From positions 1,240,001 through 1,304,000 of the forward strand of contig BQWY01000001.1 in the NCBI GenBank assembly GCA_036984305.1: a stretch of 64,000 nt of DNA, in the 5' to 3' direction. A program made the translations under genes and the position numbers. This DNA comes from Nitrospira sp. Its GTDB lineage: Bacteria; Nitrospirota; Nitrospiria; Nitrospirales; Nitrospiraceae. Each line of letters begins with the position of its first letter. Within the stretch, counting starts at the first letter, position 1. The notes below the pieces were generated by a model. It was not told where the DNA came from, made no database searches, and saw only the letters and a program-made list of their open reading frames with translations. Positions 8,945-17,708 of this stretch are shown piece by piece.

Positions 8945-9388
8945 ATGAGTGCAGAATCGGGCGCAGAATCAGAGACGGGATTCGTGATCCGGGACCGACG
9001 GGGCAGCCGCCCCGACGAAGGGGACCGATCGCCTCTCGAAACCCCGACGGCTGCCGCTGCTCCGGCATCCGCCGCTCAGACGACCCCGGGCTCCGGCGAC
9101 ACGCACGAAGAGCATGCGCACATGCCGGTGACCTTTTCGTCCTTCGTATTTTCGATGGGCACCTCGGCGCTCATGTTGATGGGTGAGACCCTCGACCCCA
9201 AGCAAGCCCCCGTGTCCGTCAATCTGGGTCAGGCCAAGGAGATCATCGACATTCTCTCCATTCTGGAGACAAAGACCAAGGGCAATTTGACCGGGGAAGA
9301 GCAGTCGATCATGACGGAAATGCTCTATACCCTCCGCATGAAGTTTGTGGAACTCACGTCGGGGAAATCGACGGCCCCGTCGCGGTAA
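8945..9388 (+). CDS. DUF1844 domain protein
   Basis: A 147-residue protein whose C-terminal 90 residues match the DUF1844 pattern: PVTFSSFVFSMGTSALMLMGE, then a helix ending in IIDILSILETKTKGNLTGEE and a final LRMKFVEL. The N-terminal 55 residues are low-complexity Pro/Ala/Ser/Glu and probably disordered. The family is small, cytoplasmic and uncharacterised. It is transcribed divergently from mazG across a 102-base gap. Confidence 0.85.
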   Translation: MSAESGAESETGFVIRDRRGSRPDEGDRSPLETPTAAAAPASAAQTTPGSGDTHEEHAHMPVTFSSFVFSMGTSALMLMGETLDPKQAPVSVNLGQAKEIIDILSILETKTKGNLTGEEQSIMTEMLYTLRMKFVELTSGKSTAPSR

Positions 9389-9508
9389 CGAGGCGGTTCG
9401 GCCGGCGCCCGTATTCGCGAGCCCTCCTGGTCGGTAATTCGTTTGCGTCCCCATCCAACTCCGGGTACTGTGTAAGGAAGTTGCGGGCTCCAGCCCGGGC
9501 CGGGTGAA

Positions 9509-11824
9509 ATGGCCGCGGAGAGAGCGTCCGATTCGCTGACAGCCGTCATGCCAGAATCCAACCGTGGCACTGGTTACGCAGTCCCCTCCTCGTCGTCGAC
9601 GCGAGTCGTGGCGGAACCGCGGCGCCGACACTTCCGTCCGGTCTGGATCGTTCTACTGTTTCTCATCCCCTGCCTGGTCCTGACCGGCTACTACTACCGT
9701 TACGGCCTCTCGAATGAAACGATCGACGGCACGTTCGTGCCGAGCCCCAACTATGCCTTCGTCCTGCTGTTGCTCAATCTGGACCTGATCGGCCTGGTCG
9801 TTCTGACCCTGCTCCTGTCGCGCAACCTGATCAAAACATACTTCGAGCGGCGTCATCGTGTGGCCGGTTCGGGCTTCCGATCCAAATTGGTCGCCGCGTT
9901 CATCGGATTCTCCCTGATTCCGAGCCTGCTGCTCGCGTTCGTGGCGAGTCGCGTGGTGGACAAGGCGGTGGACGTCTGGTTCAGCGATCAGATCGACCAC
10001 GTCATGCGCGATGCGTTCGAAGTCGCCAAGATGCACCATCTTGGGCACATCACGCTCGCGACGAACAGCGCCCGCGCCATCAGTCAGGAAATTTATCGGG
10101 AAGACTTGATGGCACCGGGGCAGCGCGACCTATTGATTGCCGCCATGGCGCGCGAGCGCGCCGATCACAATGTGGCGGGAGTCGAAGTCTATTCGTCAAA
10201 GATGGAAACGCTGACAAAGTCCCGGGCACAGGATGTGCCCGCGCAAGTGATGGACCTACCCATCGGGCAGTTGGTGCTCCAGGTCATTACCACCAAACAG
10301 GAGCTGACGTCCGTCCAGGAGGCCGAGCGCGGACGGCTCGTGCGGGCCGGGGTGCCGATCCTGTCGGGCGTCCGACAGGGCGAGATTGACGGAGTCGTGG
10401 TGGTTGATGCGTACGTCCCCGAGTCGCTGCTGGCCAAAATGGAAGGCATTGGGCAACGCTACACGGAATACAAACAGATTCGCGCGATGAAGAACCCGAT
10501 CAAAGCCGGAGCCTATTTGATCGTCGCCATCGTCACCGTCATGATCCTGTTCGGGGCGACGTGGTTCGGCTTTTATGTGGCCCGGAGCATCACGGTGCCC
10601 ATCCAGCGTTTGGCCCAGGCGACCGAGGCGATCGCGCAGGGCGACCTCAACGTGCATATCGAAGCCCGGGCGACCGATGAGATCGGGACGTTGGTCGAGT
10701 CCTTCAACCGCATGACCGGGGATCTGAGAACGAGCAAGGCTCAGCTGGAATCCGTCAACGCCTCCCTCCGTCAATCCAACGTCGAAATCGAGCGACGGCG
10801 GGCGTACACCCAAACCGTGGTCGACACGATCGCGGCCGGATTGGTATCCATCGACCGGCAGGGGACGATTACGACCTTCAACCCCTCGGCCGAACGGATC
10901 TTGGGCATCTGGGCCGACCGCATACAGGGCCGTCTCGCGAACGAGGCTTTCAAGGAGCTGAAGCTGGATCTGTTCCAGACGGTCTACGACCGCATGCTCG
11001 CCGACGGGCGGGATACGCTGTCGCTCGAAGGACAGCTGGAGATGCAGGGACGCTTGTTGACGATCGGGGTGAGCTGCTCGCGCATGAAAGACGAGGGAGG
11101 CCGCGACCTCGGATACGTCTTGATCTTCGAGGATCTGACCGAGCTGATCAAGGCGCAGAAGGCGTCGGCGTGGCAGGAGGTGGCGCAGCGGGTGGCGCAC
11201 GAGATCAAGAATCCGCTCACGCCCATTCAATTGTCCGCTCAGCGGCTGCGGAAGAAATACTACGAGCAGGCGACGGACTTCGACCGGATTTTTGACGAAG
11301 CGACACAAACCATCGTCAACGAAGTCGGCAGTCTGAAGCACATGGTCGACGAATTCTCGAAGTTTGCGCGGCTGCCGACGCCGCAGCTGACGTTGGCCTC
11401 GCTGAACGACGTGCTGCGCGACGTCATCACGATGTATCAAAACGCACACCGCGACGTGGAGTTGCTGGTGGATCTCGATGAGGTGCTGCCCAACCTCAAG
11501 TTCGATCGCGAACAAATCAAGCGCGTGCTGGTGAATCTCTTCGACAACGGGATTCAAGCGATGAACCAGAAAGGCCGGCTTTGGGTGACGTCCCGGTACG
11601 ACGGCAAGCGGCGACGGGCCATTGTGAGCGTTGCGGACGAGGGGACCGGCATTACACCCGAGGACCAGGACAAGCTCTTCGTGCCGTACTTTTCACGAAA
11701 GCGAACCGGGACCGGATTGGGGCTGGCCATCAGCCGACGCATCATTACCGATCACGAGGGACAGATCTCGGCCGCCAACAATCAGCCCAAAGGTGCCGTC
11801 TTCAGTTTTGAGCTTCCGGTCTAA
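9509..11824 (+). CDS. ntrY: NtrY-type membrane sensor histidine kinase
   Basis: A 771-residue sensor with three N-terminal membrane segments (about 45-63, 82-105, 127-148), an extracytoplasmic domain, a fourth span near 331-355, HAMP, a PAS domain (about 430-540), a HisKA dimerisation domain with the phospho-acceptor in VAHEIKNPLTPIQLSAQRL, and a C-terminal HATPase domain with the N box FDNGIQAM and G boxes. This order is the NtrY pattern. It would phosphorylate the sigma54-dependent regulator 59 bases downstream. The start could also be the internal Met at residue 14. Confidence 0.9.
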   Translation: MAAERASDSLTAVMPESNRGTGYAVPSSSSTRVVAEPRRRHFRPVWIVLLFLIPCLVLTGYYYRYGLSNETIDGTFVPSPNYAFVLLLLNLDLIGLVVLTLLLSRNLIKTYFERRHRVAGSGFRSKLVAAFIGFSLIPSLLLAFVASRVVDKAVDVWFSDQIDHVMRDAFEVAKMHHLGHITLATNSARAISQEIYREDLMAPGQRDLLIAAMARERADHNVAGVEVYSSKMETLTKSRAQDVPAQVMDLPIGQLVLQVITTKQELTSVQEAERGRLVRAGVPILSGVRQGEIDGVVVVDAYVPESLLAKMEGIGQRYTEYKQIRAMKNPIKAGAYLIVAIVTVMILFGATWFGFYVARSITVPIQRLAQATEAIAQGDLNVHIEARATDEIGTLVESFNRMTGDLRTSKAQLESVNASLRQSNVEIERRRAYTQTVVDTIAAGLVSIDRQGTITTFNPSAERILGIWADRIQGRLANEAFKELKLDLFQTVYDRMLADGRDTLSLEGQLEMQGRLLTIGVSCSRMKDEGGRDLGYVLIFEDLTELIKAQKASAWQEVAQRVAHEIKNPLTPIQLSAQRLRKKYYEQATDFDRIFDEATQTIVNEVGSLKHMVDEFSKFARLPTPQLTLASLNDVLRDVITMYQNAHRDVELLVDLDEVLPNLKFDREQIKRVLVNLFDNGIQAMNQKGRLWVTSRYDGKRRRAIVSVADEGTGITPEDQDKLFVPYFSRKRTGTGLGLAISRRIITDHEGQISAANNQPKGAVFSFELPV

Positions 11825-11882
11825 CTCCGGATTGCGTATAACAGGGCACGAACTGCTGTGCCGAAGCGGGTGACGAAAAACT

Positions 11883-13274
11883 ATGCCTGAGTCCATTCTG
11901 ATCGTGGACGACGAAGTCGCCATCCTCAATTCCTTGGGACAGATCCTCGAGGACGAAGGATACGAAGTGCAGGTGGCCAAGAGTGGCGCCGAAGCCCTGA
12001 AGATCGCCACGAACGATCCGCCCGATCTGACCATTCTCGATATTTGGATGCCGGAGATGGACGGCCTGGAGACGCTCAAGCGGCTGCGGGACATGTCGCC
12101 GCATGCCCAGGTCATGATGATGTCCGGGCACGGGTCGATCGAAACCGCCGTGCGGGCCATCAAGCTCGGAGCCTACGACTACATTGAGAAGCCGCTGTCG
12201 TTGGAGAACGTCACGCTGCGCGTACGGCACGCGCTCGATCAACATCGTCTCGAACGGGAAAATCTGTCGCTCCGACACAAGGTCGAGCGGCGGTTCGAAC
12301 TGGTTGGTCGCTCGCCGGCGATGCAACGCCTGCGGGATCTGATCGCCACGGCGGGGCCGACAAACAGCCGTGTGTTGATCGCGGGCGAAAACGGGACCGG
12401 CAAGGAGTTGGTCGCGCGGGCGATTCACCAGCAGAGCCCCCGCGCCGGCAAACCGTTCATTGCGGTGAACTGCGCGGCGATTCCCGAAACCCTCATCGAA
12501 AGCGAGCTGTTCGGCCACGAAAAGGGCGCATTCAGCGGCGCCATGACCCAGAAACGCGGACAATTCGAGCAGGCTGACGGCGGAACGCTCTTTCTCGATG
12601 AGATCGGCGACATGAGCTTGGCGACGCAGGCGAAGGTGCTTCGAGCGCTCCAGGAACAGCAATTCAATCGCGTGGGCGGGACGCGCACGATCAAGGTCGA
12701 CGTGCGCGTGTTGGCGGCGTCCAACAAGGATCTGCAGAAGGAAATCGAAGCCGGGCATTTCCGGGAAGACCTGTACTATCGGCTCAATGTGCTGCCGGTG
12801 ACGGTGCCGCCCTTGCGCGGTCGCCGGGACGACGTTCCCCTGCTCGTCGAACACTTCATGACCATCCATGTCGACGAACAAGGACTCAAGCCCAAACAGG
12901 TCACGCCGGCGGCCATCGAGCAGTTGCAGCAGTACGATTGGCCGGGGAACATCCGTGAACTGCGCAATCTGATCGAGCGTCTGATGATCATGGTGTCCGG
13001 TCAGACCATCGACGAGAGCCACGTGGCCCTGGCCTTGCAGGCTCGACCGACTGTCCAGCCGGCGGCGCCGATGGCGGCGCAACCGTCGCTGGTCCTCAAG
13101 GACTACGATTCGTTGCGCGATGCCCGCAACGCATTTGAAAAGGAATATATCACCCGCAAACTCAAGGAGAACCGCTGGAACGTCTCCCGCACGGCGGACG
13201 AACTGCAGATCGAACGCAGCCACCTGCATCGGAAGATCAAGTTGCTCAGCATCGACTTACGACCGGAAAGTTGA
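11883..13274 (+). CDS. NtrX/NtrC-type sigma54-dependent response regulator
   Basis: A 463-residue regulator with a receiver domain (Asp9, Asp10, phospho-acceptor Asp53, Lys103), an AAA+ domain (Walker A GENGTGKE at 168-175, Walker B LFLDE at 236-240) and a C-terminal Fis-type helix-turn-helix around 425-455. The sigma54-contact loop reads GAFSGA at 215-220 instead of the canonical GAFTGA, a conservative change that probably keeps activity. It forms a two-component pair with the NtrY-type kinase upstream. NtrX is favoured over NtrC because the partner is NtrY-like and no glnA/ntrB is nearby. Confidence 0.93.
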   Translation: MPESILIVDDEVAILNSLGQILEDEGYEVQVAKSGAEALKIATNDPPDLTILDIWMPEMDGLETLKRLRDMSPHAQVMMMSGHGSIETAVRAIKLGAYDYIEKPLSLENVTLRVRHALDQHRLERENLSLRHKVERRFELVGRSPAMQRLRDLIATAGPTNSRVLIAGENGTGKELVARAIHQQSPRAGKPFIAVNCAAIPETLIESELFGHEKGAFSGAMTQKRGQFEQADGGTLFLDEIGDMSLATQAKVLRALQEQQFNRVGGTRTIKVDVRVLAASNKDLQKEIEAGHFREDLYYRLNVLPVTVPPLRGRRDDVPLLVEHFMTIHVDEQGLKPKQVTPAAIEQLQQYDWPGNIRELRNLIERLMIMVSGQTIDESHVALALQARPTVQPAAPMAAQPSLVLKDYDSLRDARNAFEKEYITRKLKENRWNVSRTADELQIERSHLHRKIKLLSIDLRPES

Positions 13275-13277
13275 ATC

Positions 13278-13397
13278 GGCTGCTGAAAAAGTCTCCCAAC
13301 TTCGTTCTCGGTCGTCAGTTCCCCTCAACGTATCGAGAGGCATACGCCTCGGGGTCCATCCTTCCTGCGGCCTCGTTGGGAAACTTTTTGAGCAGCC
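13278..13397. repeat. palindromic 120-base mobile-type repeat (REP/MITE-like)
   Basis: Terminal inverted arms GGCTGCTGAAAAAGT (from 13278) and ACTTTTTGAGCAGCC (to 13397) extend inward to paired CCCAAC/GTTGGG, with an internal hairpin (GAGGC/GCCTC). It begins three bases after the regulator stop and ends 22 bases before the methyltransferase start. A self-complementary 120-base unit with such ends looks like a non-autonomous mobile element that may also end transcription. Confidence 0.6.
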
Positions 13398-13419
13398 TCA
13401 AAGTCATAGGGCAAAAGGA

Positions 13420-14712
13420 ATGATTGTCGAGATTGAAAAGCTGGTGCAGGGCGGCTACGGGCTCGCTCGGCAGGACGGGCGGACGATCTTCGTGCGTGGG
13501 GCGATCCCGGGCGAGACGGTCGAGGTGGTCATCGGCCAGACGCACAAGCACTACCAGGAAGCCGTGATGAAACGGGTGGTCGAGACATCATCGGATCGAG
13601 TCAGCGCCCCCTGTCCGGTCTACGGGGAGTGTGGCGGCTGCCAGTTGCAGCATATCGGCTACGACGCACAGCTGCGCCTGAAGCGAGAGATGTTGTTGGA
13701 AACGCTCGCCCGGGTCGGAAAGGTGGCGTTGCCGGAGATCTCGCCGATTATCCCGTCGACGCAGATCTATGGCAGCCGATCCGTCGTTCGATTCGGCGTG
13801 CTCAAGCAGGGGACCGGTTTGGCGTTGGGATTCCACCGGGAAAGCAGCCATGCACTCGTGCCCGTGACCGACTGTCTCGTGCTGCCCGATATTCTGCGGA
13901 ACATCGTGACGGGGCTCAGTAAGCGACTGGCAAACGTGTCCAAGCCGCCCTGCCGTATCGAGTCGATTGAGATACGTCTGTCGAGCACGTTCGGTCAGGC
14001 CGTGCTCTCTCTCCGAAGCCAAGCCCGCTCGAAGCGCCAGGCGGAGATCTTGTTTGGACTGTGCGCCAAAATCCCCGGCGTGGTCGGCTGTATCGTCATG
14101 GGGACAGCCGCCGTGCGGAACGCTCGTTGGGTGCACGGACAGGAGTGGATCGCGGAGCGGTTGGACGACATGGTCGTGCGAATCAGCGACCAATCGTTTC
14201 TCCAGTCGAATTGGCCCGTCAATCGCGCGTTGTCCGATCTCCTGATCGAGTGGGTGGCACCCGCAGCCGGGCTTCGGGTGCTCGAACTCTATGCGGGTGT
14301 CGGCACGCTTGGGTTACCCCTGGCCAAGCGCGGGGCGTTCGTCACCTTCGTCGAAGGCAATAGGGTTGCCTTGGCCGATGCCCGTCGTGCCGCGAACGGC
14401 AACCATGTCGGCCGGTGCCGGTTCCGACCAGTTGCGGCTGAGACTTTTCTCGTGACGGCGACGCCAGGCGAATACGACGTGGTGTTGGTCGATCCACCTC
14501 GGACCGGTCTCAGGCAGGAAGTGCTCAGCGGAGTGCTGCAGCTCGAGGCGCCGCGCATCGTGTATGTGTCCTGTGATCCGGCCACCTTGGCTCGCGATGT
14601 GGCGCGTCTGGCGTCGAGCGGCTATCGTGTGACGCGCGTGCAAGCCTTCGATATGTTTCCACAAACGTCGCATCTCGAGACCGTGACCGAGCTACAGCGT
14701 TCCCCGCGTTGA
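13420..14712 (+). CDS. rlmD: 23S rRNA (uracil-5-)-methyltransferase, RlmD/RumA family
   Basis: A SAM-dependent RNA m5U methyltransferase of 430 residues. The N-terminal TRAM domain is followed by iron-sulfur cysteines (Cys65, Cys71, Cys74 in CPVYGECGGC, with a fourth near residue 150), matching RlmD spacing. The SAM site is LELYAGVGTLGLPLA and the catalytic Cys lies in YVSCDPATLARD. The frame is open far upstream into the regulator gene, but ATG at 13420 has an AAAGGAA ribosome site and starts the TRAM domain. Whether the target is U1939 or U747 is not decidable from sequence alone. Confidence 0.9.
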   Translation: MIVEIEKLVQGGYGLARQDGRTIFVRGAIPGETVEVVIGQTHKHYQEAVMKRVVETSSDRVSAPCPVYGECGGCQLQHIGYDAQLRLKREMLLETLARVGKVALPEISPIIPSTQIYGSRSVVRFGVLKQGTGLALGFHRESSHALVPVTDCLVLPDILRNIVTGLSKRLANVSKPPCRIESIEIRLSSTFGQAVLSLRSQARSKRQAEILFGLCAKIPGVVGCIVMGTAAVRNARWVHGQEWIAERLDDMVVRISDQSFLQSNWPVNRALSDLLIEWVAPAAGLRVLELYAGVGTLGLPLAKRGAFVTFVEGNRVALADARRAANGNHVGRCRFRPVAAETFLVTATPGEYDVVLVDPPRTGLRQEVLSGVLQLEAPRIVYVSCDPATLARDVARLASSGYRVTRVQAFDMFPQTSHLETVTELQRSPR

Positions 14713-14746
14713 CCTCCGCCAGTTGCATCGGTACACTGCGCCTCCC

Positions 14747-15784
14747 ATGACCACGTATCGGCAAGCCGGTGTGGATATCGAGGCCGGCACTGAATTCGTC
14801 CGGCGGATTACTCCATTGGTTCGCGGAACCTTCCGCCCCGAGGTATTGACCGATCTCGGGGGATTTGGAGGTCTCTTCCGGTTCGATCCCAGCCGGTTCA
14901 AGGATCCTGTACTCGTGTCCGGCACCGACGGCGTCGGCACCAAACTGAAAATCGCCTTCATGATGGATCGGCACGACACGGTTGGGATCGACCTCGTTGC
15001 GATGTCCGTCAACGACATCGTCGTGAGCGGTGCCGAGCCGTTATTTTTCTTGGACTATTTTGCGACCGGCAAGTTGTCGATCGGCACGGCCGAGAACGTG
15101 GTCCGTGGGATTGCCGAGGGATGCCGCCAAGCGGGGTGTGCGTTGATCGGCGGGGAAACAGCCGAAATGCCGTCCTTCTATCCGGACGGGGAGTACGACC
15201 TGGCGGGGTTTGCCGTGGGTGTCGTCGATCGTGACCGTATCATCGACGGGCAGTCCATCACTCCCGGCGATGCCATTATTGGCGTGTCCTCCTCGGGCCT
15301 GCACAGCAACGGCTTTTCCCTCGCGCGCCGGGCATTACTCGAGCAGGGCGGGCTCAAGATCGATACCTCCAACGCTGACTTGGGGCGGACGATCGGGGAG
15401 ACGTTGCTCACGCCGACGCGGATCTATGTGAAGCAGATCCTGGCAGTGGCCGCAACGCACCAGGTCAAAGGCATCGCGCACATTACGGGAGGCGGGATTA
15501 CCGAAAATCTTCCGCGTGTGTTTCCCCACGGCACGGTGGCGGTGATCCATCGTAGCGGATGGACGGTACCGCCGATCTTTCGGTTGATTGAGCGGCTGGG
15601 ACACGTCGAACGCGATGAAATGTATCGGGTCTTCAATATGGGGATCGGGTTGATCCTGATAGCTCCGGCCGATCAAGTCGGCGGCCTCGTTGAGGGGTTC
15701 AACAAATTCGGCGATGCGGCCTGTGTGATTGGCGAAATCGTGGCAGGGGCGGATGGGGAGCGGAGCGTGCGGTATGTCGATTAA
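14747..15784 (+). CDS. purM: phosphoribosylformylglycinamidine cyclo-ligase (AIR synthetase)
   Basis: PurM closes the imidazole ring to make AIR, step 5 of purine synthesis. The 345-residue product has the usual length and motifs: GGFGGLF near 38-44, SGTDGVGTK (58-66) and VNDIVVSGAEPLFFLDY (88-104), with the C-terminal Gly-rich ITGGGITENLPR segment. I place the start at ATG 14747; the longer frame from 14723 adds only eight residues. Its last eleven bases overlap purN, so the two are translationally coupled. Confidence 0.96.
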   Translation: MTTYRQAGVDIEAGTEFVRRITPLVRGTFRPEVLTDLGGFGGLFRFDPSRFKDPVLVSGTDGVGTKLKIAFMMDRHDTVGIDLVAMSVNDIVVSGAEPLFFLDYFATGKLSIGTAENVVRGIAEGCRQAGCALIGGETAEMPSFYPDGEYDLAGFAVGVVDRDRIIDGQSITPGDAIIGVSSSGLHSNGFSLARRALLEQGGLKIDTSNADLGRTIGETLLTPTRIYVKQILAVAATHQVKGIAHITGGGITENLPRVFPHGTVAVIHRSGWTVPPIFRLIERLGHVERDEMYRVFNMGIGLILIAPADQVGGLVEGFNKFGDAACVIGEIVAGADGERSVRYVD

Positions 15785-16460
15785 TGGAAAGGGACGAAAG
15801 GTGCGGGTCGGGGTGTTGGCGTCGGGGCGTGGCTCAAACCTTCAGGCCATCATCGACGCCGTCGAGGCGGGCAGCCTGCACGTGCAGCTCGTGGTGGTGG
15901 TCAGTAACAAGCGAGACGCCCAGGCACTCGAGCGGGCGCGACGTCACCGCATTCTCGACGTGTTCATCGATCCAAAGCCGTTTGCGGGGCAGCCCGACAG
16001 TCGCGAGGCCTACGATCGCGCTGTGCTCGAGGTGTTGCACAAGCATGACGTCGAGTTGGTGTTGCTCACAGGCTACATGAAAATCGTCACGCCTCTGCTG
16101 ATTCAGGCGTATGAACATCGAATCATGAACATTCATCCGTCGCTGTTGCCGGCGTTTCCCGGACTCGACGTACAGAAGAAGGCGCTGGAGCATGGTGTGA
16201 AATTGGCCGGCTGCACGGTGCACTTTGTGACGCCGGGGGTGGACGAAGGGCCGATTATTATCCAGGCGGCGGTGCCGGTGCTGGAGGGGGACACGCCGGA
16301 GGCGCTGGCGGCGAGGATCTTGGTCGAGGAGCATCGCATCTATCCTCGAGCTGTCCAACTCTATGCGGAAGGCCGGCTTCGGGTAGAGGGGCGTCGCGTC
16401 ATGGTGGAAGGGGCCGTCGCCGGGACAACGTCCGACACGGCCGGATGGGTGAACCCATGA
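15774..16460 (+). CDS. purN: phosphoribosylglycinamide formyltransferase
   Basis: PurN transfers a formyl group from 10-formyl-tetrahydrofolate to GAR, step 3 of purine synthesis. The 228-residue protein has the phosphate-binding SGRGSNLQAI (17-26) and the catalytic triad Asn119, His121 and Asp157 in NIHPSLLPAFPG and VDEGPI. It begins inside the purM tail, and its stop overlaps the next ATG as ATGA, so three genes form a tight operon. The last 20 residues extend past the conserved domain. Confidence 0.96.
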   Translation: MSINGKGRKVRVGVLASGRGSNLQAIIDAVEAGSLHVQLVVVVSNKRDAQALERARRHRILDVFIDPKPFAGQPDSREAYDRAVLEVLHKHDVELVLLTGYMKIVTPLLIQAYEHRIMNIHPSLLPAFPGLDVQKKALEHGVKLAGCTVHFVTPGVDEGPIIIQAAVPVLEGDTPEALAARILVEEHRIYPRAVQLYAEGRLRVEGRRVMVEGAVAGTTSDTAGWVNP

Positions 16461-16735
16461 AGCACGAGGGAGGCCGGTCGCGGTTCGACGTTCTCGACGA
16501 AGAAGTCCGCATGGCCTGCATGCGATTGCAAGTGGAACGGACCTCCGTGCGTCTCCAAACCATGGCGATGACGCGAGAGGATGCTCAGGCACTCATCGAT
16601 CAGACGCGACGGGCGGTGCTCGCGTTCTTCCCAGGAAAAAACGAGGTCTTCGACTTGGTGCTCCTGCCGCGATTCGAACGGTTGTTTCAGGAGCGGGTGT
16701 TGTTGGAGTGGGGCGTGGCCGACTCGGTCAACTGA
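16457..16735 (+). CDS. hypothetical protein, third gene of the purMN operon
   Basis: A 92-residue, mostly helical, charged protein that starts on the purN stop (ATGA overlap), so it is translated with the purine genes. No known domain is recognised. A run of helices ends in VFDLVLLPRFERLFQERVL. The tight coupling suggests a real gene, possibly a small regulator or unrelated housekeeping protein. Confidence 0.6.
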   Translation: MKHEGGRSRFDVLDEEVRMACMRLQVERTSVRLQTMAMTREDAQALIDQTRRAVLAFFPGKNEVFDLVLLPRFERLFQERVLLEWGVADSVN

Positions 16736-16766
16736 GCAGGACTGGAGTCCGATGAGAGAACTTGTG

Positions 16767-16772
16767 TATAAT
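16767..16772 (+). promoter_or_regulatory. perfect TATAAT -10 box ahead of the tandem repeats and tRNA
   Basis: TATAAT at 16767-16772 is a consensus -10 element. The matching -35 position (about 16743-16749) is poor. It lies in the gap after the purMN operon and would drive transcription through the three repeats into tRNA-Ala. Confidence 0.3.
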
Positions 16773-16922
16773 CGTGCGGATTCGGCGAGCGTCGGCTTCC
16801 TCCCCGTCTCCTCCGCAGCATTCCAATCCTGGGCAATGAAGCTCAGGCCATCCTGCGGTTAACCAGATCGGCGCTCGCCACCAATTGACCTCGATACCGT
16901 TTCGAGGCCGGAGTGACAACAG

Positions 16923-17213
16923 CCTGTGATAAGGGTTAGCGAGCGTCGGTGCCGCGAACGCCGATGCCTCGAGTCGAGCTAAGGAGTACTTAGATCAATG
17001 GGCTGCATCACTGATTCGGGCTGGAGTTGCTAGGGCCTGTGGGAAGGGTTAGCGAGCGTCGGTGCCGCGAACGCCGATGCCTCGAGTCGAGCTAAGGACT
17101 AGAGAGGTGCTGGCTGCGACCTTATTCCGGCTTGAAAAGATGTTGACCTGTTCGAAGGGTTAGCGAGCGTCGGTACCCAGCACGCCGATGCCTCGGGTCG
17201 AGCAAAGGACTAG
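16923..17213 (+). repeat. three tandem ~112-base structured repeats directly upstream of tRNA-Ala
   Basis: A 55-base core starting AAGGGTTAGCGAGCGTCGGT occurs at 16931-16985 and 17044-17098 (identical) and at 17155-17209 (several changes), with spacings of 113 and 111 bases. CCTGT precedes each copy and GACTAGAG follows copies 2 and 3. Within a core, GCGTCGG pairs with CCGATGC, CTCGAGTCGAG is near-palindromic, and TTAGC pairs with GCTAA in copies 1 and 2, giving a closed branched RNA fold. Copy 3 ends four bases before the tRNA. No protein-coding potential is evident, so this is probably a non-coding RNA or leader array. Confidence 0.7.
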
Positions 17214-17216
17214 AGT

Positions 17217-17292
17217 GGGGGGCTAGCTCAGCTGGGAGAGCACTACGTTCGCAACGTAGGGGTCGGGGGTTCGACTCCCCTGCCCTCCACCA
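17217..17292 (+). tRNA. tRNA-Ala (anticodon CGC)
   Basis: A complete 76-base cloverleaf: acceptor GGGGGGC pairs with GCCCTCC (one G-U), the D arm is GCTCAGCTGGGAGAGC, the anticodon stem CTACG/CGTAG holds loop TTCGCAA with anticodon CGC (reads GCG), and the T arm is GGGGGTTCGACTCCCC. The 3' CCA is encoded. It is expected to decode alanine GCG codons, which are frequent in this GC-rich genome. Confidence 0.96.
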
Positions 17293-17300
17293 TTCGACTC

Positions 17301-17333
17301 GCGGGGAATACGCTCCATGGAGCGGTTCCCCGC
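17301..17333 (+). terminator. hairpin just after tRNA-Ala
   Basis: GCGGGGAA (17301-17308) pairs perfectly with TTCCCCGC (17326-17333) around an inner palindrome GCTCCATGGAGC. There is no T-run, so it could be a processing or intrinsic-like terminator. A diverged copy of this segment occurs at 20864-20901. Confidence 0.45.
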
Positions 17334-17339
17334 TCGCTC

Positions 17340-17708
17340 ATGGCAAGCCATCCCAAGGAATCGCTATTCAAACATTACCGCGAGTCGTATGGTTCCTCGA
17401 GCCAGGTCGAGGGGCATTTTGTCGAGCAGACCTACGTCTACATTCTTTGTTGTGCCGGCAGCAGCTTCTATGTAGGGATGGCCAAAGACCTCGAAAGTCG
17501 CGTGAGGGCGCATAACAACGGTCACGGGCCTGCCTATACTCTGAGGCGGAGGCCCGTCGGTTTGGTGTACTTTGAGATCGTCGATTCTGTGAGAACTGAA
17601 ACCCAGCGCGAACAACAGCTCAAGCGTTGGAGCCATGCCAAGAAGCAAGCGTTGGTTTTGGGTGACCTTCTGCAACTCAAGGCTCGGAGCACCGCAGTGG
17701 GCAAGTAG
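17340..17708 (+). CDS. GIY-YIG domain endonuclease-like protein
   Basis: A 122-residue single-domain protein with the GIY-YIG nuclease fold: VYIL and YVGM stand for the GIY and YIG elements, followed by the catalytic Arg in LESRVRAHNNG and the Glu in TETQREQQLKRW. The size fits the YhbQ/UPF0213-like family of small stand-alone GIY-YIG proteins, whose cellular role is poorly known. It begins 48 bases after the tRNA, a common neighbourhood for these genes in draft genomes. The first 30 residues are outside the domain, so the start may be further in. Confidence 0.8.
   Translation: MASHPKESLFKHYRESYGSSSQVEGHFVEQTYVYILCCAGSSFYVGMAKDLESRVRAHNNGHGPAYTLRRRPVGLVYFEIVDSVRTETQREQQLKRWSHAKKQALVLGDLLQLKARSTAVGK

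Noticed and set aside
10256-11557. 433-codon minus-strand frame opposite the NtrY-type gene
   Set aside because: Shadow of the sense gene with Arg/His/Gln-rich composition; no ribosome site or domain.
11802-13229. 475-codon minus-strand frame opposite the sigma54 regulator
   Set aside because: Complement of a gene with complete REC-AAA-HTH motifs.
13120-13419. Fusion of the regulator tail to the RNA methyltransferase in one frame
   Set aside because: The frame happens to stay open through the palindromic repeat; ATG 13420 has a ribosome site and the TRAM domain starts there.
16923-17213. CRISPR array or T-box riboswitch as explanation of the tandem repeats
   Set aside because: Only three units, long conserved cores and no short uniform repeat-spacer pattern; no T-box sequence or synthetase gene downstream.
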